A stretch of 64,000 nt of DNA from Actinacidiphila fildesensis (GCF_042652185.1 NZ_JBHSIX010000009.1); one strand, 5' to 3'. Positions 32,354-41,893 are shown, numbered from the stretch's first letter. Notes: generated from the sequence alone by a model not told the origin. Made by a program: numbers and translations.

Positions 32354-35300
32354 ATGACTGACACCGGCCAGGTCCCGGGCGAGGGACTGCCGGAGAACGC
32401 AGTCGGGGAAGCGGTTCCGCAGCCGCCCGCCGATCTGCCCGGCAGTGCCGCTCACCAACCGACCGCTCCCCACTGGGGAACGGACGCGCTGAGCGGCGAC
32501 GGCGCTCCCGCGTACACCTTCCTCGACCAGTCGGAGCCTTCCGGCCCGGCGGTCGACGACGACGAGGACCTGCTCCTGATGCCCAGTCTGCAGGGCTCCT
32601 GGAGCGATCCCCAGCCCGTTCCGCCGCAGCCCGAGGTCGTCGTGCCTCCCCTCAACGGAGAGGGGCACGCGTCCCACGAGTCCGCGGGACGCGACTCCGG
32701 ATCCCTCGACTACGGGACGGTCCGGCTGCCGCAGGCCGAGCAGCCGCTGCCCGAGGGTGCGGTCCCCGCCGCCGTCCAGGAACCGGAGCCCGTGGCCCAG
32801 CAGGCCACGGAGCAGGTTCCGGAGCCGGCGGCCGAGCCGTTCGCCGCCGAGCAGCCGGCCGCCCAGCCGACGCCGCCCCGGCGGCCGTTGCACATGGGTC
32901 CGCCGATGCCGGACCCGGCTTCCAGCGGTGTCTCCGTCCGCTCGCTGGCCGACCGCGGACCGGCTACGGCCCAGGGCCAGACGCCCGCCCCGCTGCGCGC
33001 GACCGGCGGCCCGGCCACCGCGGGACCCGAGTACCTCGACGTCCCGCACAGCGACTCCGCAGCCATCCCCGCGCAGCAGACCGGCGAGGCTCCCGAGCCC
33101 GCCGCCGTCGGGCAGCCGGGCTCGCCCGTCCAGGGCAGCGCATGGCCGTCGGCGGCGCCCGCCGTCCCCGTGGCGCAGCAGCAGGACCTCCCGCCCGTGG
33201 TCCTCGCGGCGGTACCCGCGCCCGAGCCGGTCCAGCCGCAGCCGCAGGCCGCGGTGGAGCAGTCGGTCGCGGCCCAGCCGTCCGTCCAGGCCGAGCACCC
33301 CGCCGCGGTCCAGCCGCAGGCCGTGGCACCGGTCGTCCCCGCCCAGGGAGTGCCGGCAACGCCGCACGCGGGCACGCCCGTCCCGGACGCCGTGGCCGCA
33401 CCGATCGCCGTCGCGCCGGCAGCGCAGGCCGAACCGGTCGCGCCCGTCGCACCCGTGGAAGCAGTGGCACCCGTGGCTCCCGTCGCACCGGAGCCGGTGC
33501 AGCCGTCCGTGAACGTGCAGGTGCCGCCGGTCGTCGTCGCCGCGCAGCCGCCGGTGCAGGTCACCGAGGTCCCTGCCGAAACGATCACTCCTCCGGCGGC
33601 TCCCGCCCAGCACCCGGCGGAGCCCTACGTCCTGCCCGACGCGCTGCCCGAGCCCATCGGCGTACCGGCAGCGGCGGCCCCGGCGCCGTCCGCACCGCAG
33701 GACGCTCCGGTGCCGGACGCTCCCGCCCCGGACCTGACCGCCGCCGTCCTGGCGCCGGTTCCGGCCGAGCAGCCGCCCGTGCCCGGTACGCCGGTCCCGG
33801 CCGAACTCCCCGGTGAGCCGGACGAGTCCGCCGCCCCGCCCGCCGAGGCACCCGTACCGGTCGTGCGGCAGCCCGCCGCCGACGGGTACGAACCCGCCGT
33901 CCGTGACGCGGTCCACCGCGTGATCCGCGAACGCCGGGACATCCGCAACGGCTTCCGCGACGACCCCATCCCGCACGAGGTGCTGCTGCGCGTCCTGGAG
34001 GCGGCCCACACCGCCCCCAGCGTCGGCCACTCGCAGCCCTGGGACTTCGTGGTCATCCGCTCCGCCAAGACCCGCGAGCGTATGCACGAGCTGGCAAACG
34101 AGCAACGCGACGCGTACGCCAAGTCGCTGCCGAAGGCCCGCGCCAAGCAGTTCCGGGAGCTGAAGATCGAGGCGATCCTCGACACCCCGGTCAACATCGT
34201 CGTCACCGCCGACCCCACCCGTGGCGGCCGGCACACGCTCGGCCGGCACACCCAGCCGCAGATGGCCCCGTACTCCTCCGCCCTCGCGGTCGAGAACCTG
34301 TGGCTCGCCGCCCGCGCCGAAGGGCTCGGGGTCGGCTGGGTCAGCTTCTTCGACGAGCGCCAGATGGTCCGTGAGCTGGGGCTGCCCGAGCACCTCGAAG
34401 TCGTCGCCTACCTCTGTATCGGCTACGTCGACGAGTTCCCGGAAGAGCCCGAGCTGATGCAGGCCGGCTGGTCCCAGCGCCGCCCGCTGTCCTGGGTGGT
34501 CCACGACGAGGAGTACGGCAACCGCGCCCTGCCCGGCGAGGAGCCGCACGACCTGCTGGAGGAGACGCTCCGCGGCATCCGCCCGCTGGACGCCAAGGCG
34601 CTCGGCGAGGCCTGGGAGCGGCAGAAGCGGATGACCAAGCCGGCCGGCGCGCTCGGCATGCTGGAGATCATCTCCGCGCAGCTCAGCGGCCTGTCCCGGC
34701 AGTGCCCGCCGCCGATCCCGGAGCCCGCGGCCGTCGCGATCTTCGCCGGTGACCACGGGGTGCACGCCCAGGGCGTCACGTCCTGGCCGCAGGAGGTGAC
34801 CGCCCAGATGGTCGCCAACTTCCTCGGCGGCGGCGCGGTCTGCAACGCGTTCGCCAACCAGGTCGGCGCCGAAGTCTGCGTCATCGACGTCGGCGTCGCG
34901 TCGGAACTCCCCAGCACCCCCGGGCTGCTGCCCCGCAAGGTCCGGTACGGCACCGCGGACTTCACCGCCGGTCCCGCCATGACCCGCGACGAGGTGCTGC
35001 GCGCCATCGAGGTCGGCATCGAGACCGCCCGCGACCTGGTCGCGGCCGGCAACAAGGCGCTGCTCACCGGCGAGATGGGCATCGCCAACACCACCACCTC
35101 CGCCGCGCTCATCTCGGTCTACACCGGCCAGGACCCGGCCGAGGTGACCGGTCGCGGCACCGGCATCAACGACGAGATGCACGCCCGCAAGATCGACGTC
35201 GTCCGCCGTGCGCTGGACCTGCACCGCCCGGACCCGGCCGACCCGATCGGCGTACTCGAGGCGATCGGCGGCCTGGAGCACGCCGCCATGGTCGGCCTGC

Positions 35301-35605
35301 TGCTCGGCGCCGCGGCGCTGCGCACACCGGTGATCCTGGACGGCGTCAGCGCCGGCGCCGCCGCGCTGGTCGCCCGCGCCATCGCCCCCGAGGTGCTGGC
35401 CGCCTGCATCGCCGGCCACCGCAGCGCCGAGCCGGGCCATGTCGCGGCCCTCACCAAGCTGGGCCTGCGACCGCTGATCGACCTCGACCTGCGACTCGGC
35501 GAGGGCACCGGCGCACTGCTGGCGCTGCCGCTGGTGCAGAGCGCTGCGCGCGTCATGCACGAGGTCGCGACGTTCGACTCCGCGGGAGTCACCGAGAAGG
35601 GCTGA
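32354..35605 (+). CDS. cobT: BluB-CobT fusion with long disordered N-terminus (DMB synthase / NaMN:DMB phosphoribosyltransferase)
   Basis: This 1083-aa protein has three parts. Residues 1 to about 505 are low-complexity Pro/Ala/Val/Gln repeats (APVAPVEAVAPVAPVAPEPV style), with no fold visible. Residues about 510-715 form a BluB-like nitroreductase domain (VIRERRDIRNGFRDDPIPHE, TAPSVGHSQPWDFVVIRS), which makes 5,6-dimethylbenzimidazole from FMNH2. Residues about 730-1083 form CobT, which joins that base to nicotinate mononucleotide; the sequence FAGDHGVHAQGVTSWPQEVT and the catalytic Glu in RLGEGTGA are present. Fusing base synthesis to its activation would channel DMB. The ATG at 32354 follows GAGGGG. 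The role of the long tail is unknown. Confidence 0.88.
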   Translation: MTDTGQVPGEGLPENAVGEAVPQPPADLPGSAAHQPTAPHWGTDALSGDGAPAYTFLDQSEPSGPAVDDDEDLLLMPSLQGSWSDPQPVPPQPEVVVPPLNGEGHASHESAGRDSGSLDYGTVRLPQAEQPLPEGAVPAAVQEPEPVAQQATEQVPEPAAEPFAAEQPAAQPTPPRRPLHMGPPMPDPASSGVSVRSLADRGPATAQGQTPAPLRATGGPATAGPEYLDVPHSDSAAIPAQQTGEAPEPAAVGQPGSPVQGSAWPSAAPAVPVAQQQDLPPVVLAAVPAPEPVQPQPQAAVEQSVAAQPSVQAEHPAAVQPQAVAPVVPAQGVPATPHAGTPVPDAVAAPIAVAPAAQAEPVAPVAPVEAVAPVAPVAPEPVQPSVNVQVPPVVVAAQPPVQVTEVPAETITPPAAPAQHPAEPYVLPDALPEPIGVPAAAAPAPSAPQDAPVPDAPAPDLTAAVLAPVPAEQPPVPGTPVPAELPGEPDESAAPPAEAPVPVVRQPAADGYEPAVRDAVHRVIRERRDIRNGFRDDPIPHEVLLRVLEAAHTAPSVGHSQPWDFVVIRSAKTRERMHELANEQRDAYAKSLPKARAKQFRELKIEAILDTPVNIVVTADPTRGGRHTLGRHTQPQMAPYSSALAVENLWLAARAEGLGVGWVSFFDERQMVRELGLPEHLEVVAYLCIGYVDEFPEEPELMQAGWSQRRPLSWVVHDEEYGNRALPGEEPHDLLEETLRGIRPLDAKALGEAWERQKRMTKPAGALGMLEIISAQLSGLSRQCPPPIPEPAAVAIFAGDHGVHAQGVTSWPQEVTAQMVANFLGGGAVCNAFANQVGAEVCVIDVGVASELPSTPGLLPRKVRYGTADFTAGPAMTRDEVLRAIEVGIETARDLVAAGNKALLTGEMGIANTTTSAALISVYTGQDPAEVTGRGTGINDEMHARKIDVVRRALDLHRPDPADPIGVLEAIGGLEHAAMVGLLLGAAALRTPVILDGVSAGAAALVARAIAPEVLAACIAGHRSAEPGHVAALTKLGLRPLIDLDLRLGEGTGALLALPLVQSAARVMHEVATFDSAGVTEKG

Positions 35606-35801
35606 CGCCCACGACGTCAGCAGCGAACGCCGGGCGCGCCGGGTGCCGCCGCCCGGCGTCGCCGCGCGCAGGTGTGATCTTGCGCGCTGCGGCCCGGGCG
35701 CATCCGACCGTAGGGTTGGCAGCAGGGGCCCGGCCCCGCGCGCACCACAGCCGCTCCAAGGGAGCAGCGGCAGCAACTTCGCCACAAGGAGCCGTACAGC
35801 C

Positions 35802-37034
35802 ATGGCCGACGACCGCAACGACGCTCCCGCCTATCCCGTCGGGTTGCGGCTGTCCGGACGGCGGGTGGTCGTGCTCGGCGGCGGTACCGTCGCGCAGCGC
35901 AGGCTGCCGGCGCTCGTGTCGGCGGGCGCCGACATCGTGCTCGTCTCGCCGACGGCGACCCCGTCCGTCGAGGCGATGGCCGACGCGGGCGAGCTGCGCT
36001 GGGAACGCCGTCCGTACCAGGAGGGCGACCTCGCGGACGCCTGGTACGCGCTGATCGCCACCACCGACACGACTGCGAACGCCGCCGCGTCCGCGGAGGC
36101 CGAGGCCCGCCGCGTCTGGTGCGTGCGCAGCGACGACGCCGAGGCCGCCACCGCGTGGACCCCCGCCACCGGACGCAGCGAAGGGGTGACCGTCGCCGTC
36201 CTCACCGGGCGCGACCCGCGCCGCTCCGCGGCCGTCCGCGACGCGGTCGTCGAAGGGCTGCGGGACGGCACGCTGGTCGCTCCCCGGCACCGCGAGCGGA
36301 CCCCCGGCGTGGCGCTCGTCGGCGGCGGCCCCGGCGACCCGGACCTGATCACGGTGCGCGGCCGGCGGCTGCTCGCCGAGGCCGACGTGGTCATCGCCGA
36401 CCGGCTCGGCCCCCGCGACCTGCTGGACGAACTCCCGCCGCACGTCGAGGTGATCGACGCCGCGAAGATCCCCTACGGCCGGTTCATGGCCCAGGAGGCG
36501 ATCAACAACGCGCTCATCGAGCACGCCAGGGCCGGCAAGGCCGTGGTCCGGCTCAAGGGCGGCGACCCGTTCGTCTTCGGGCGCGGCATGGAGGAGGCCG
36601 AGGCGCTCGCCGAGGCGGGCATCGCCTGCACCGTCGTGCCCGGCATCTCCAGCTCCATCAGCGTGCCCGGCGCCGCCGGCATCCCGGTCACCCACCGGGG
36701 CGTCGCGCACGAGTTCACGGTCGTCAGCGGCCATGTCGCCCCCGAGGACCCGCGTTCCCTCGTGGACTGGCCGGCGCTCGCGAAGCTGCGCGGCACGCTC
36801 GTGCTGCTCATGGCCGTCGAACGGATCGGTGCCATCGCCGCCGCGCTCGTCCAGCACGGCCGTTCCGCCGACACCCCGGTCGCCGTCATCCAGGAGGGCA
36901 CCATGGCCGCGCAGCGGCGTGTGGACGGCACCCTGGCGACCGTCGCCCAGGTCGTCGCCGACGCGGAGATCCGGCCGCCGGCCGTCATCGTCATCGGCGA
37001 CGTCGTCACCGTCGGCCGCGCCGTCCAGGGGTAG
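35802..37034 (+). CDS. CysG-like siroheme synthase / uroporphyrinogen-III C-methyltransferase
   Basis: This 410-aa protein has an N-terminal Met8/CysG-N dehydrogenase domain (about residues 1-150, with VVVLGGGTVAQRRLPAL) and a C-terminal SUMT domain (about 165-405, with VALVGGGPGDPDLITVRG, RLKGGDPFVFGRG and VVPGISSSISVPGAAGIPVT). SUMT makes precorrin-2, the branch point to cobalamin and siroheme; the N-terminal domain can oxidise it to sirohydrochlorin. AAGGAG lies 10 bases before the ATG. It follows the BluB-CobT gene by 196 bp, linking it to corrin supply. It could be named cobA or cysG. Confidence 0.9.
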   Translation: MADDRNDAPAYPVGLRLSGRRVVVLGGGTVAQRRLPALVSAGADIVLVSPTATPSVEAMADAGELRWERRPYQEGDLADAWYALIATTDTTANAAASAEAEARRVWCVRSDDAEAATAWTPATGRSEGVTVAVLTGRDPRRSAAVRDAVVEGLRDGTLVAPRHRERTPGVALVGGGPGDPDLITVRGRRLLAEADVVIADRLGPRDLLDELPPHVEVIDAAKIPYGRFMAQEAINNALIEHARAGKAVVRLKGGDPFVFGRGMEEAEALAEAGIACTVVPGISSSISVPGAAGIPVTHRGVAHEFTVVSGHVAPEDPRSLVDWPALAKLRGTLVLLMAVERIGAIAAALVQHGRSADTPVAVIQEGTMAAQRRVDGTLATVAQVVADAEIRPPAVIVIGDVVTVGRAVQG

Positions 37035-37109
37035 GCAGCACCCGGCGGGTACCGGCCAGGTAGCCACCCCGGCGTTGGCATGTGCCGCGGGACAGGGCAG
37101 TATCAGCCT

Positions 37110-37928
37110 GTGGCTGAGCTCATCACGATCGACGACCCGGACGACCCGCGCCTTCACGACTACGTGGCCCTGACCGACGTCGAGCTGCGGCGTCGCCGCG
37201 AGCCCGCCGAAGGGCTGTTCATCGCGGAGGGCGAGAAGGTGATCCGGCGCGCCCGGCACGCCGGGTACCGCATGCGGTCCATGCTCCTGTCGGCCAAGTG
37301 GGTCGACGTCATGCGCGACGTCATCGACGAGGTGCCGGCGCCGGTGTACGCGGTGAGCCCGGAGCTCGCCGAGCAGGTCACCGGCTACCACGTGCACCGC
37401 GGCGCGCTCGCCTCCATGGGCCGCAAGCCGCTGCCGGAGGCGGACGACCTGCTGGGGACCGCGCGCCGCATCGTCGTCATGGAATCCGTCAACGACCACA
37501 CCAACATCGGCGCCATCTTCCGCAGCGCCGCGGCGCTCGGCATGGACGCCGTGCTGCTCTCCCCGGACTGCGCCGACCCGCTCTACCGACGCTCCGTCAA
37601 GGTCTCGATGGGCGCGGTCTTCTCGGTGCCCTACGCCCGCCTCGACAGCTGGCCCCGCGACCTGGAGACGGTGCGCGCGGCCGGCTTCAAGCTGCTCGCC
37701 CTCACCCCGGCCGACAAGGCCACCGACATCGACGAGGCCGCCCCGCACCGGCTGGAACGGGTCGCCCTGCTCCTCGGCGCGGAGGGCGACGGTCTGTCCA
37801 CCCAGGCCCTCGTCGCCGCCGACGAATGGGTCCGCATCCCGATGGCCCACGGCGTCGACTCCCTGAACGTCGGCGCCGCGGCGGCCGTCGCCTTCTACGC
37901 GGTGGCGTCCGGCCGCCCCCAGGACTGA
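37110..37928 (+). CDS. TrmH-family (SpoU) RNA 2'-O-methyltransferase
   Basis: This 272-aa SPOUT methyltransferase has an N-terminal substrate-binding region (about residues 1-110) and the knotted SpoU domain with motif 1 ESVNDHTNIGAIFRSAAALG, motif 2 LLLGAEGDGLS and motif 3 IPMAHGVDSLNVGAAAAVAFY. It should methylate a ribose 2'-OH in rRNA or tRNA; the target is not evident. A GTG at 37110 is the start giving the conserved VAELITIDDPDDPRLHDYVA. Confidence 0.9.
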   Translation: MAELITIDDPDDPRLHDYVALTDVELRRRREPAEGLFIAEGEKVIRRARHAGYRMRSMLLSAKWVDVMRDVIDEVPAPVYAVSPELAEQVTGYHVHRGALASMGRKPLPEADDLLGTARRIVVMESVNDHTNIGAIFRSAAALGMDAVLLSPDCADPLYRRSVKVSMGAVFSVPYARLDSWPRDLETVRAAGFKLLALTPADKATDIDEAAPHRLERVALLLGAEGDGLSTQALVAADEWVRIPMAHGVDSLNVGAAAAVAFYAVASGRPQD

Positions 37929-37948
37929 GAAGCGCCCGTCCGACCCAA

Positions 37949-38051
37949 GGGGACGTGGCGGGGTGCCGCCGCAGGCGACGAGAATCCACCACCGTCACTG
38001 TGCGGACGGCCCGCGGGTTCGAGCGCCGAGGAGGTGCCCCGCCACGTCCCC
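37949..38051. repeat. Long-loop inverted repeat between convergent genes
   Basis: The 15-bp arm ggggacgtggcgggg (37949-37963) is exactly complementary to ccccgccacgtcccc (38037-38051), with 73 bp between. The loop is GC-rich and holds no gene. It lies between the SpoU gene and the convergent acyl-CoA dehydrogenase, so it may end both transcripts or fold a structured 3' end. Confidence 0.6.
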
Positions 38052-38181
38052 GACCCACCCGCGACGGTGCCGCCGTCGCCGGGCAGCAGGCGCGATGACA
38101 CCTCCACCCGCGAGCCGGGGCGCCCATCAGCCGGAGGCGCCCGGCCGTCCCACCGACTGACGGCCGGTCACCACCCGGGAC

Positions 38182-39318
38182 TCAGGCCGGGAGACCCACC
38201 AACTCGGCGAGAGCCGCCCGGTGGCGGCCCGGCGTGCCCAGGGCGATCTCGTCGGCCTTGGCGCGCTTGAGGTAGAGGTGGGCGGGGTGCTCCCACGTCA
38301 TGCCGATACCGCCGTGCAGCTGGACGCACTCCTCCGCCGCGTGCACGGCGGTCGTGGCGCAGTGCGCCTGGGCGACGGCCACCGCGACGGCCGCGTCAGG
38401 ACTGCCGGACGCCAGCGCGTCGGCGGCGTTGCGCGCGGCGGCGCGGGCCGAGACGACCTCCAGCCAGAGGTCCGCCAGCCGGTGCTTGAGGGACTGGAAG
38501 GATCCGACGGGACGGCCGAACTGATGCCGCTCGCCCAGGTAGCGCACGGTCTCGTCGAGGCACCACTGGGCGATGCCCAACTGCTCGGAGGCGAGCAGAC
38601 CGGCCCCGGCGAGCAACGCGGCGCGCAGCGCATCGGCGGCCGAGTCGGGACCGACGAGCAGCCGGGCGGCGACCGCGTCCAGGGTGAGGTCGGCGATCGG
38701 CCGCGTCAGGTCGAGCGAGACCGGCACGTCGATGGAGACCCCGGGGGCGTCGGCGGCGATCTCGTAGAGGCCCGGCCCGTCGGGGCCGACCGCCGGCACG
38801 ACGAGCACGTCCGCGGCCGACGCGTCGGCGACGCCGGTGATCCGGCCGCTCAGCGTGCCGTCGGCCGCAACACGAACACTCCCCGGGAACGCGGCGCCGG
38901 GCGCCGTGGGCAGCGGTACGGCCAGCGCCGCGGTGGCCTCGCCGGAGGCGAGCCGCTTCAGCAGCGGACCCGCCGCCGCGGGTGCGGCCAGCAGCGCCGA
39001 GGTGGCGAGCACCGCGCTGCCGAGGAACGGCACCGGCGCGACCGCGCCGCCGAGTTCCTCCAGCACCACCGCGGCCTCACGGGCGGACGCCCCCTGGCCG
39101 CCGAGCTCTTCCGGTACGAGCAGCCCCGCGATGCCGATCTCCGCGGCCAGCGTGCGCCACAGGTCCAGGTCGTACGGGGTGCCGCTCTCGATCCGGGCCA
39201 GCACCGCGGTCGGCGGGCAGCGGTCCGCCAGCAGACCGCGAACGGCGGACCGCAGATCGTCCTCGACGTCGGAGTACAGCAGATCGGGGGTCGCGGGCTG
39301 CGACGACGGCTGGTTCAT
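38182..39318 (-). CDS. Acyl-CoA dehydrogenase family protein (partner subunit)
   Basis: This 378-aa FAD enzyme-like protein is shorter and more divergent than its neighbour. It has LLVPEELGGQGASAREAAVV, RYLGERHQFGRPVGSFQSLKH and a C-terminal CVQLHGGIGMTWEHPAHLYL. The ATG at 39318 overlaps the upstream gene stop (ATGA). Such unequal pairs often form alpha2-beta2 heterotetramers that oxidise steroid or branched acyl-CoA side chains (FadE-type pairs). The substrate here is unproven. Confidence 0.88.
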   Translation of the reverse strand: MNQPSSQPATPDLLYSDVEDDLRSAVRGLLADRCPPTAVLARIESGTPYDLDLWRTLAAEIGIAGLLVPEELGGQGASAREAAVVLEELGGAVAPVPFLGSAVLATSALLAAPAAAGPLLKRLASGEATAALAVPLPTAPGAAFPGSVRVAADGTLSGRITGVADASAADVLVVPAVGPDGPGLYEIAADAPGVSIDVPVSLDLTRPIADLTLDAVAARLLVGPDSAADALRAALLAGAGLLASEQLGIAQWCLDETVRYLGERHQFGRPVGSFQSLKHRLADLWLEVVSARAAARNAADALASGSPDAAVAVAVAQAHCATTAVHAAEECVQLHGGIGMTWEHPAHLYLKRAKADEIALGTPGRHRAALAELVGLPA

Positions 39319-40517
39319 CGGGGAAGGTCCTTCCAGGCGGCGTCCTTGTCGGTGCGGGGCTCGGACGGCAGGCCGAGCACCCGCTCGGAGACGATGTTGC
39401 GCAGGATCTCGGAGGTGCCGCCCTCGATCGAGTTGCCCTTGGCGCGCAGATAGCGGTAGCCCGCGTCCCGGCCGAAGAAGTCGACGGTCTCCGGGCGGGT
39501 CATCGTCCAGTCGCCGTAGCGCAGTCCGTCCTCGCCGAGGAGTTCCACCTCCAGGCCGCTGATCTGCTGGTTGAGCCGGGCGAAGGCGAGCTTCAGCCCG
39601 GAGCCCTCGGGGCCGGGAGCACCGGCGGCGAGCTGCTGGCGGACCCGTTCCGCGGTGAGCCGGGAGACCTCGGAGTCCACCCACAGGCGCAGCAGCCGGT
39701 CGTGCAGGTCCGGGGTGCGCAGCTCGGGCCGTTCGCGCCAGGTGGCGGCGACCGTGCCGATCATCCCGCCCTCGCGCGGGATGGAGGCGCCGCCGATCGC
39801 GACCCGCTCGTTCATGAGGGTGGTCTGCGCGACCCGCCAGCCGTCGCCGACGGCCCCGAGCCGGTGCGCGTCCGGGATCCGGACGCCGGTCAGGAAGACC
39901 TCGTTGAACTCGGCCTCACCGGTGATCTGCCGCAGCGGGCGGACCTCGACACCGGGGTCGGTCATGTCGCAGACGAAGTACGTGATCCCGCGGTGCTTGG
40001 GCAGGTCGGGGTCGGTGCGGGCGATGAGGATGGCCCAGCGCGCGTTGTGCGCGTTGGACGTCCAGACCTTCTGGCCCGTCACCACCCAGTCGTCGCCGTC
40101 CCGTACCGCGCGGGTGCCGAGCGAGGCCAGGTCGGAGCCGGCGCCCGGCTCGCTGAAGAGCTGGCACCAGACCTCCTCACCGGTCCACAGCGGCCGCAGG
40201 AAGCGGGCCTTCTGCTCGTCGGTGCCGAAGGTCAGGACGGTCGGGGCGGCCATGCCCAGGCCGATGCCGATCCGGCGCGGATCGTTCTCGGGCGCTCCGG
40301 CCGCCGCCAGCTCGGCGTCCACGACCCCTTGCAGGGAGCGGCGGGCGCCGAGGCCGCCCAGGCCCTGGGGGTAGTGCACCCAGGCCAGGCCCGCGTCGAA
40401 CCGGGCCCGCAGGAACGCGAGGCGGTCGGTGGAGGCGGGGTCATGCGCGGAGAGCAGCGCCCGCACACGGTGACGCAGGCCCTCCTCGTCGGGGGTGCCC
40501 GCCGGTTCGGTCGTCAT
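39315..40517 (-). CDS. Acyl-CoA dehydrogenase
   Basis: This 400-aa enzyme has the flavin- and substrate-binding block WCQLFSEPGAGSDLASLGTR, WVVTGQKVWTSNAHNARWAI, and a C-terminal end GNSIEGGTSEILRNIVSERV typical of the FadE group used for CoA-thioesters of steroids or other bulky acids. It is first in a two-gene operon with the partner above. A palindrome matching a TetR-type regulator site lies about 40 bp upstream of its start. Confidence 0.9.
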   Translation of the reverse strand: MTTEPAGTPDEEGLRHRVRALLSAHDPASTDRLAFLRARFDAGLAWVHYPQGLGGLGARRSLQGVVDAELAAAGAPENDPRRIGIGLGMAAPTVLTFGTDEQKARFLRPLWTGEEVWCQLFSEPGAGSDLASLGTRAVRDGDDWVVTGQKVWTSNAHNARWAILIARTDPDLPKHRGITYFVCDMTDPGVEVRPLRQITGEAEFNEVFLTGVRIPDAHRLGAVGDGWRVAQTTLMNERVAIGGASIPREGGMIGTVAATWRERPELRTPDLHDRLLRLWVDSEVSRLTAERVRQQLAAGAPGPEGSGLKLAFARLNQQISGLEVELLGEDGLRYGDWTMTRPETVDFFGRDAGYRYLRAKGNSIEGGTSEILRNIVSERVLGLPSEPRTDKDAAWKDLPR

Positions 40518-40556
40518 ACGCCACGTCCTTCCCGCTCATCCATCTCATCGCGACTA

Positions 40557-40570
40557 AGCAAGCGCTTGGT
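40557..40570. promoter_or_regulatory. Palindromic TetR-type operator upstream of the acyl-CoA dehydrogenase pair
   Basis: The sequence agcaagcgcttggt fits the pattern AnCAAGnnCTTGnT described for KstR2-like TetR regulators of CoA-linked catabolism. It is the only such site in this intergenic region. The regulator gene itself is not in the window. Confidence 0.55.
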
Positions 40571-40637
40571 AACGTAGTCGATGTGAGGGTGCCGACGCCA
40601 GACCCCGCAGCAGCGCGGGTGGGCTTCGGGAGAGGGG

Positions 40638-41801
40638 TCAGCGCGGCCAGGCGCCCTGCGCGACCGCGATACAGGCCGCGGCCAGCAGCGTCACGATGAC
40701 GAAGACGATGAGGCGCTGCCGCAGCAGCCGCCGGTCGGGCCCGCCGGGCCGGCGTCCCGCGGGCGTGCGGGGCGCTGGAGTGCGCGGTGCGGGAGTGCGC
40801 TGCCCCGGCGGCCGCGGGACCGGCGTACGGCCGGTGTGCCGCGCCGAGGACGCCGTACCGCCCGCCGTCCGCCGCTCGGTGTGCTGCTGGGCGTACTCCT
40901 CGGCCCGCCGCCCGGTGGGCCGCTCCGGGCGCGGGCCCGCCGTCTTCGGCACCGCCTCGCGCCGGGGCGCGCCGAGCCCGCGCGCCTCACGCGCCGCGAT
41001 CTCGGCCAGCCGCTCGGACAGCTGAACGGTGCTGGGCCGGTCCCCGGGGTCCTTCGCGAGACACGCGTAGACCAGCGGAGCGAGCGCGTCCGGCACCCCG
41101 CTCAGATCCGGCTCCTCGTGCACGACCCGGTACAGCATCACCTCGGAACTGCCCTGCCCGAACGGCGAGTCGGCGGTCGCCGCGTACGCGAGGGTCGCGC
41201 CGAACGCGAAGACGTCGGTCGCCGGGGTGACGGCCGCGCCGCGCACCTGCTCGGGGGCGAGGAACCCGGGGGAGCCGACGGCCGTCCCCACATGCGTCAG
41301 GGTGCTCGCGCCGGTCGACCACGCGATCCCGAAGTCGATGATCCGCGGGCCCTTCGGCGACAGCAGGATGTTCGACGGCTTCAGATCGCGGTGGACCACG
41401 CCCGCCTCGTGCACCGCCACCAGGCCGTCGGCGAGCGCCGCGCCGATCGCGGCGACCTCGGACGCCTGCAGCGTCCCCTCCTCGGCGACCTTGTCGTGCA
41501 GCGAGGGGCCGGGCACGTACTGGGTGGCGAACCACGGCCGGTCCGCGTCCAGATCGGCCGCCACCAGCCGCGCCGTGCAGCCGCCGCGGATCCTGCGCGC
41601 GGCCGAGACCTCCCGCGCGAACCGCGAACGGAACTCCTGATCCTCCGCCAGTTCCGGCCGGATCACCTTCAATGCCACCCGCTGGCCGCGCTTGTCGGCA
41701 CCCAGGTACACCACACCCATGCCGCCGGCGCCCAGCCGCCGGTGCAGCCTGAACGAGCCGACGACACGCGGATCCTCGCGCCGGAGCCGCATCATCGCCA
41801 T
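40638..41801 (-). CDS. Membrane-anchored Ser/Thr protein kinase
   Basis: This 387-aa Hanks-type kinase has a Gly-rich loop LGAGGMGVVYLG (about residues 23-34), ATP-anchoring Lys45 in VALKVI, catalytic loop HRDLKPSN (Asp139) and DFG (Asp156). The kinase domain ends near 270. A Pro/Arg-rich linker (275-355, with repeated RTPAP) leads to one transmembrane helix (about 362-380) and a short outside tail without PASTA or sensor domains. What it senses and phosphorylates is unknown. Confidence 0.9.
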   Translation of the reverse strand: MAMMRLRREDPRVVGSFRLHRRLGAGGMGVVYLGADKRGQRVALKVIRPELAEDQEFRSRFAREVSAARRIRGGCTARLVAADLDADRPWFATQYVPGPSLHDKVAEEGTLQASEVAAIGAALADGLVAVHEAGVVHRDLKPSNILLSPKGPRIIDFGIAWSTGASTLTHVGTAVGSPGFLAPEQVRGAAVTPATDVFAFGATLAYAATADSPFGQGSSEVMLYRVVHEEPDLSGVPDALAPLVYACLAKDPGDRPSTVQLSERLAEIAAREARGLGAPRREAVPKTAGPRPERPTGRRAEEYAQQHTERRTAGGTASSARHTGRTPVPRPPGQRTPAPRTPAPRTPAGRRPGGPDRRLLRQRLIVFVIVTLLAAACIAVAQGAWPR

Positions 41802-41893
41802 GTTCTTCCCCGCTGCCTGGCCAGTTGGACGTCCACAGCTTACGGACTGAACTCCCGCTGCGCCGATAGGCCGCGCATGCGCCGGACGGGGGA

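Noticed and set aside
32219..35818. A 1199-codon minus-strand open frame
   Set aside because: Antisense shadow of the BluB-CobT gene; His/Arg/Gly-rich with no recognisable domain.
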